Source: Sporosarcina sp. FSL K6-1522
GTDB lineage: Bacteria; Bacillota; Bacilli; Bacillales_A; Planococcaceae
Reading direction: 5' to 3'
Length of the DNA: 64,000 nucleotides
NCBI RefSeq assembly: GCF_038622445.1
Contig: NZ_CP152019.1
Coordinates: 3,570,501-3,634,500, forward strand
In this document: in pieces, positions 63,207 through 64,000 of the stretch
Layout of the letters: every line of letters starts with the position of its first letter
Position numbering within the stretch: the first letter of the stretch is position 1
Translations under genes and position numbers: made by a program
Notes under the pieces: model-generated
Seen by the model: the letters and a program-made list of their open reading frames with translations, nothing else
Database searches by the model: none
What the model was told of the DNA's origin: nothing

Positions 63207-64000
63207 TTAAAATTCTAAAACAATTCGTCCGTTGATTTTTCCTTGTTCCATGTTTTTAAAGATGTTATTAATCTCAGAAAGTGGAGCTGTTTCAATTTGT
63301 GCTTTTACTTTACCACGTGCCGCAAATTCAAGCGCTTCTTTCATATCAATACGTGTACCAACAATAGATCCTTTAACAGTTACACCATTTAACACCGTGT
63401 TGAAAATCGGAATTGGCAATTCATCATTTGGCAAGCCGACAACGACAAGTGTGCCCCCACGTTTCACAGAACCGTACGCTTGTTCAAACGCTTTTTTCGT
63501 TACAGCCACACTAATGGATGCTTGTACACCGCCAAGTCGTGACTGAATCGCTTCAACTGGATCTTCTTTCAAGCCATTGACCGTTTCATCAGCGCCAAGT
63601 GATTTTGCCAGCTCTAGCTTTTCATCAGCAATGTCAACAGCCACTACATTGAAGCCCATTGCTTTCGCATACTGAAGTGCGACATGACCAAGTCCGCCAA
63701 TCCCATAAATCGCTACCCAATCACCTGGTTTAGCACCAGACACTTTCAGCGCTTTGTATGTTGTTACACCTGCACATAAAATCGGTGCTGCATCCACTGA
63801 ACTTAACCCATCCGGAATTTTTGCCACGTAATCTGCCGCTGCCAAACAATACTCCGCGTATGCACCGTCAACAGAATACCCGCCATTTTCTTGATCGTGA
63901 CATAGTGTTTCCTGACCGCTCAAGCAATAGTCACACTCTCCACATGCTGAATATAACCAAGGAATTCCCACGCGGTCGCCTACTTTAACAGCTGTAACTC
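63207..64000 (-). CDS. adhP: Zinc-dependent alcohol dehydrogenase (AdhP type), 5' end outside the window
   Basis: The visible 264 codons cover [20 protein letters not shown] with the four structural-zinc cysteines, the Rossmann motif [32 protein letters not shown] and the end NGRIVLEF. It is a medium-chain dehydrogenase for ethanol and similar primary alcohols. It converges on the operon of the iron alcohol dehydrogenase and its sigma-54 regulator, so the two alcohol dehydrogenases may be functionally linked. Its promoter is not visible. Confidence 0.92.
   Translation of the reverse strand, partial: VTAVKVGDRVGIPWLYSACGECDYCLSGQETLCHDQENGGYSVDGAYAEYCLAAADYVAKIPDGLSSVDAAPILCAGVTTYKALKVSGAKPGDWVAIYGIGGLGHVALQYAKAMGFNVVAVDIADEKLELAKSLGADETVNGLKEDPVEAIQSRLGGVQASISVAVTKKAFEQAYGSVKRGGTLVVVGLPNDELPIPIFNTVLNGVTVKGSIVGTRIDMKEALEFAARGKVKAQIETAPLSEINNIFKNMEQGKINGRIVLEF

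Overview
The window reads as a chromosomal segment of a spore-forming, low-GC Firmicute of the Bacillales, most likely Planococcaceae (Sporosarcina or Lysinibacillus type). It has an alpha/beta small acid-soluble spore protein, SirA, YneA/YneB/YnzC/YneF, LexA with Bacillus-type SOS boxes, YqkD/YqkE, an S-layer-homology surface protein and strong AGGAGG-type ribosome sites with several TTG starts. No rRNA or tRNA gene was found.

Region 1 (1-26 kb) is the unusual part. It is almost entirely minus-strand and AT-rich, and it is an LXG (type VII secretion) polymorphic-toxin archive. Only the promoter-proximal gene (24099-25979) is a complete LXG toxin: an LXG head, a pre-toxin TG linker and a PoNe-type DNase tip, followed by its DUF1911/PoNi immunity gene. 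Downstream lie about a dozen toxin tips, each joined to a variable length of the same nearly identical LXG/linker sequence or reduced to a bare tip, and most are followed directly by their own immunity gene. The tips are GH-E and LHH/HHH-type HNH nucleases, EndoU, a PD-(D/E)XK nuclease with Imm70, a classical HNH nuclease, a ParB-like domain, a probable ADP-ribosyltransferase, a probable BECR-type RNase, and a second, broken PoNe. Immunity proteins include several SMI1/KNR4 (SUKH) proteins, Syd, Imm70, TPR and HEAT-like proteins. The layout suggests silent cassettes that can recombine with the single expressed head. The archive is interrupted by an IS4 relic, a group II intron fragment, and a block (ABC transporter plus broken vanZ) bounded by direct copies of a 30-bp repeat. 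Copies of that repeat sit at several gene breakpoints.

Region 2 (26-30 kb) is a phage- or plasmid-like replication cluster: a DnaD-like initiator, a DnaB-like helicase and unknown genes. Region 3 (30-39.5 kb) is mixed accessory DNA: an alpha/beta hydrolase, a YfiT/DinB protein, OsmC, a soluble PAS chemoreceptor, a paired SMR efflux pump, BluB and an ABC_sub_bind lipoprotein. It also holds isolated, decayed type I-C CRISPR repeats without cas genes.

Region 4 (39.5-53 kb) is core chromosome: SASP, yqkE, thiolase and HMG-CoA lyase (divergent), yqkD, a VOC protein, an S66 peptidase, then yneF-sirA-tkt-ynzC-yneB-yneA facing lexA across a shared SOS control region, ynbB-like, and a TRIC-type channel. 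Region 5 (53-64 kb) has a 1.4-kilo-residue SLH-anchored glycerophosphodiesterase, a deoxyribonucleotidase, an operon of iron alcohol dehydrogenase, GAF/PAS histidine kinase and sigma-54 activator, a 42-bp minisatellite, and the 3' part of a zinc alcohol dehydrogenase.
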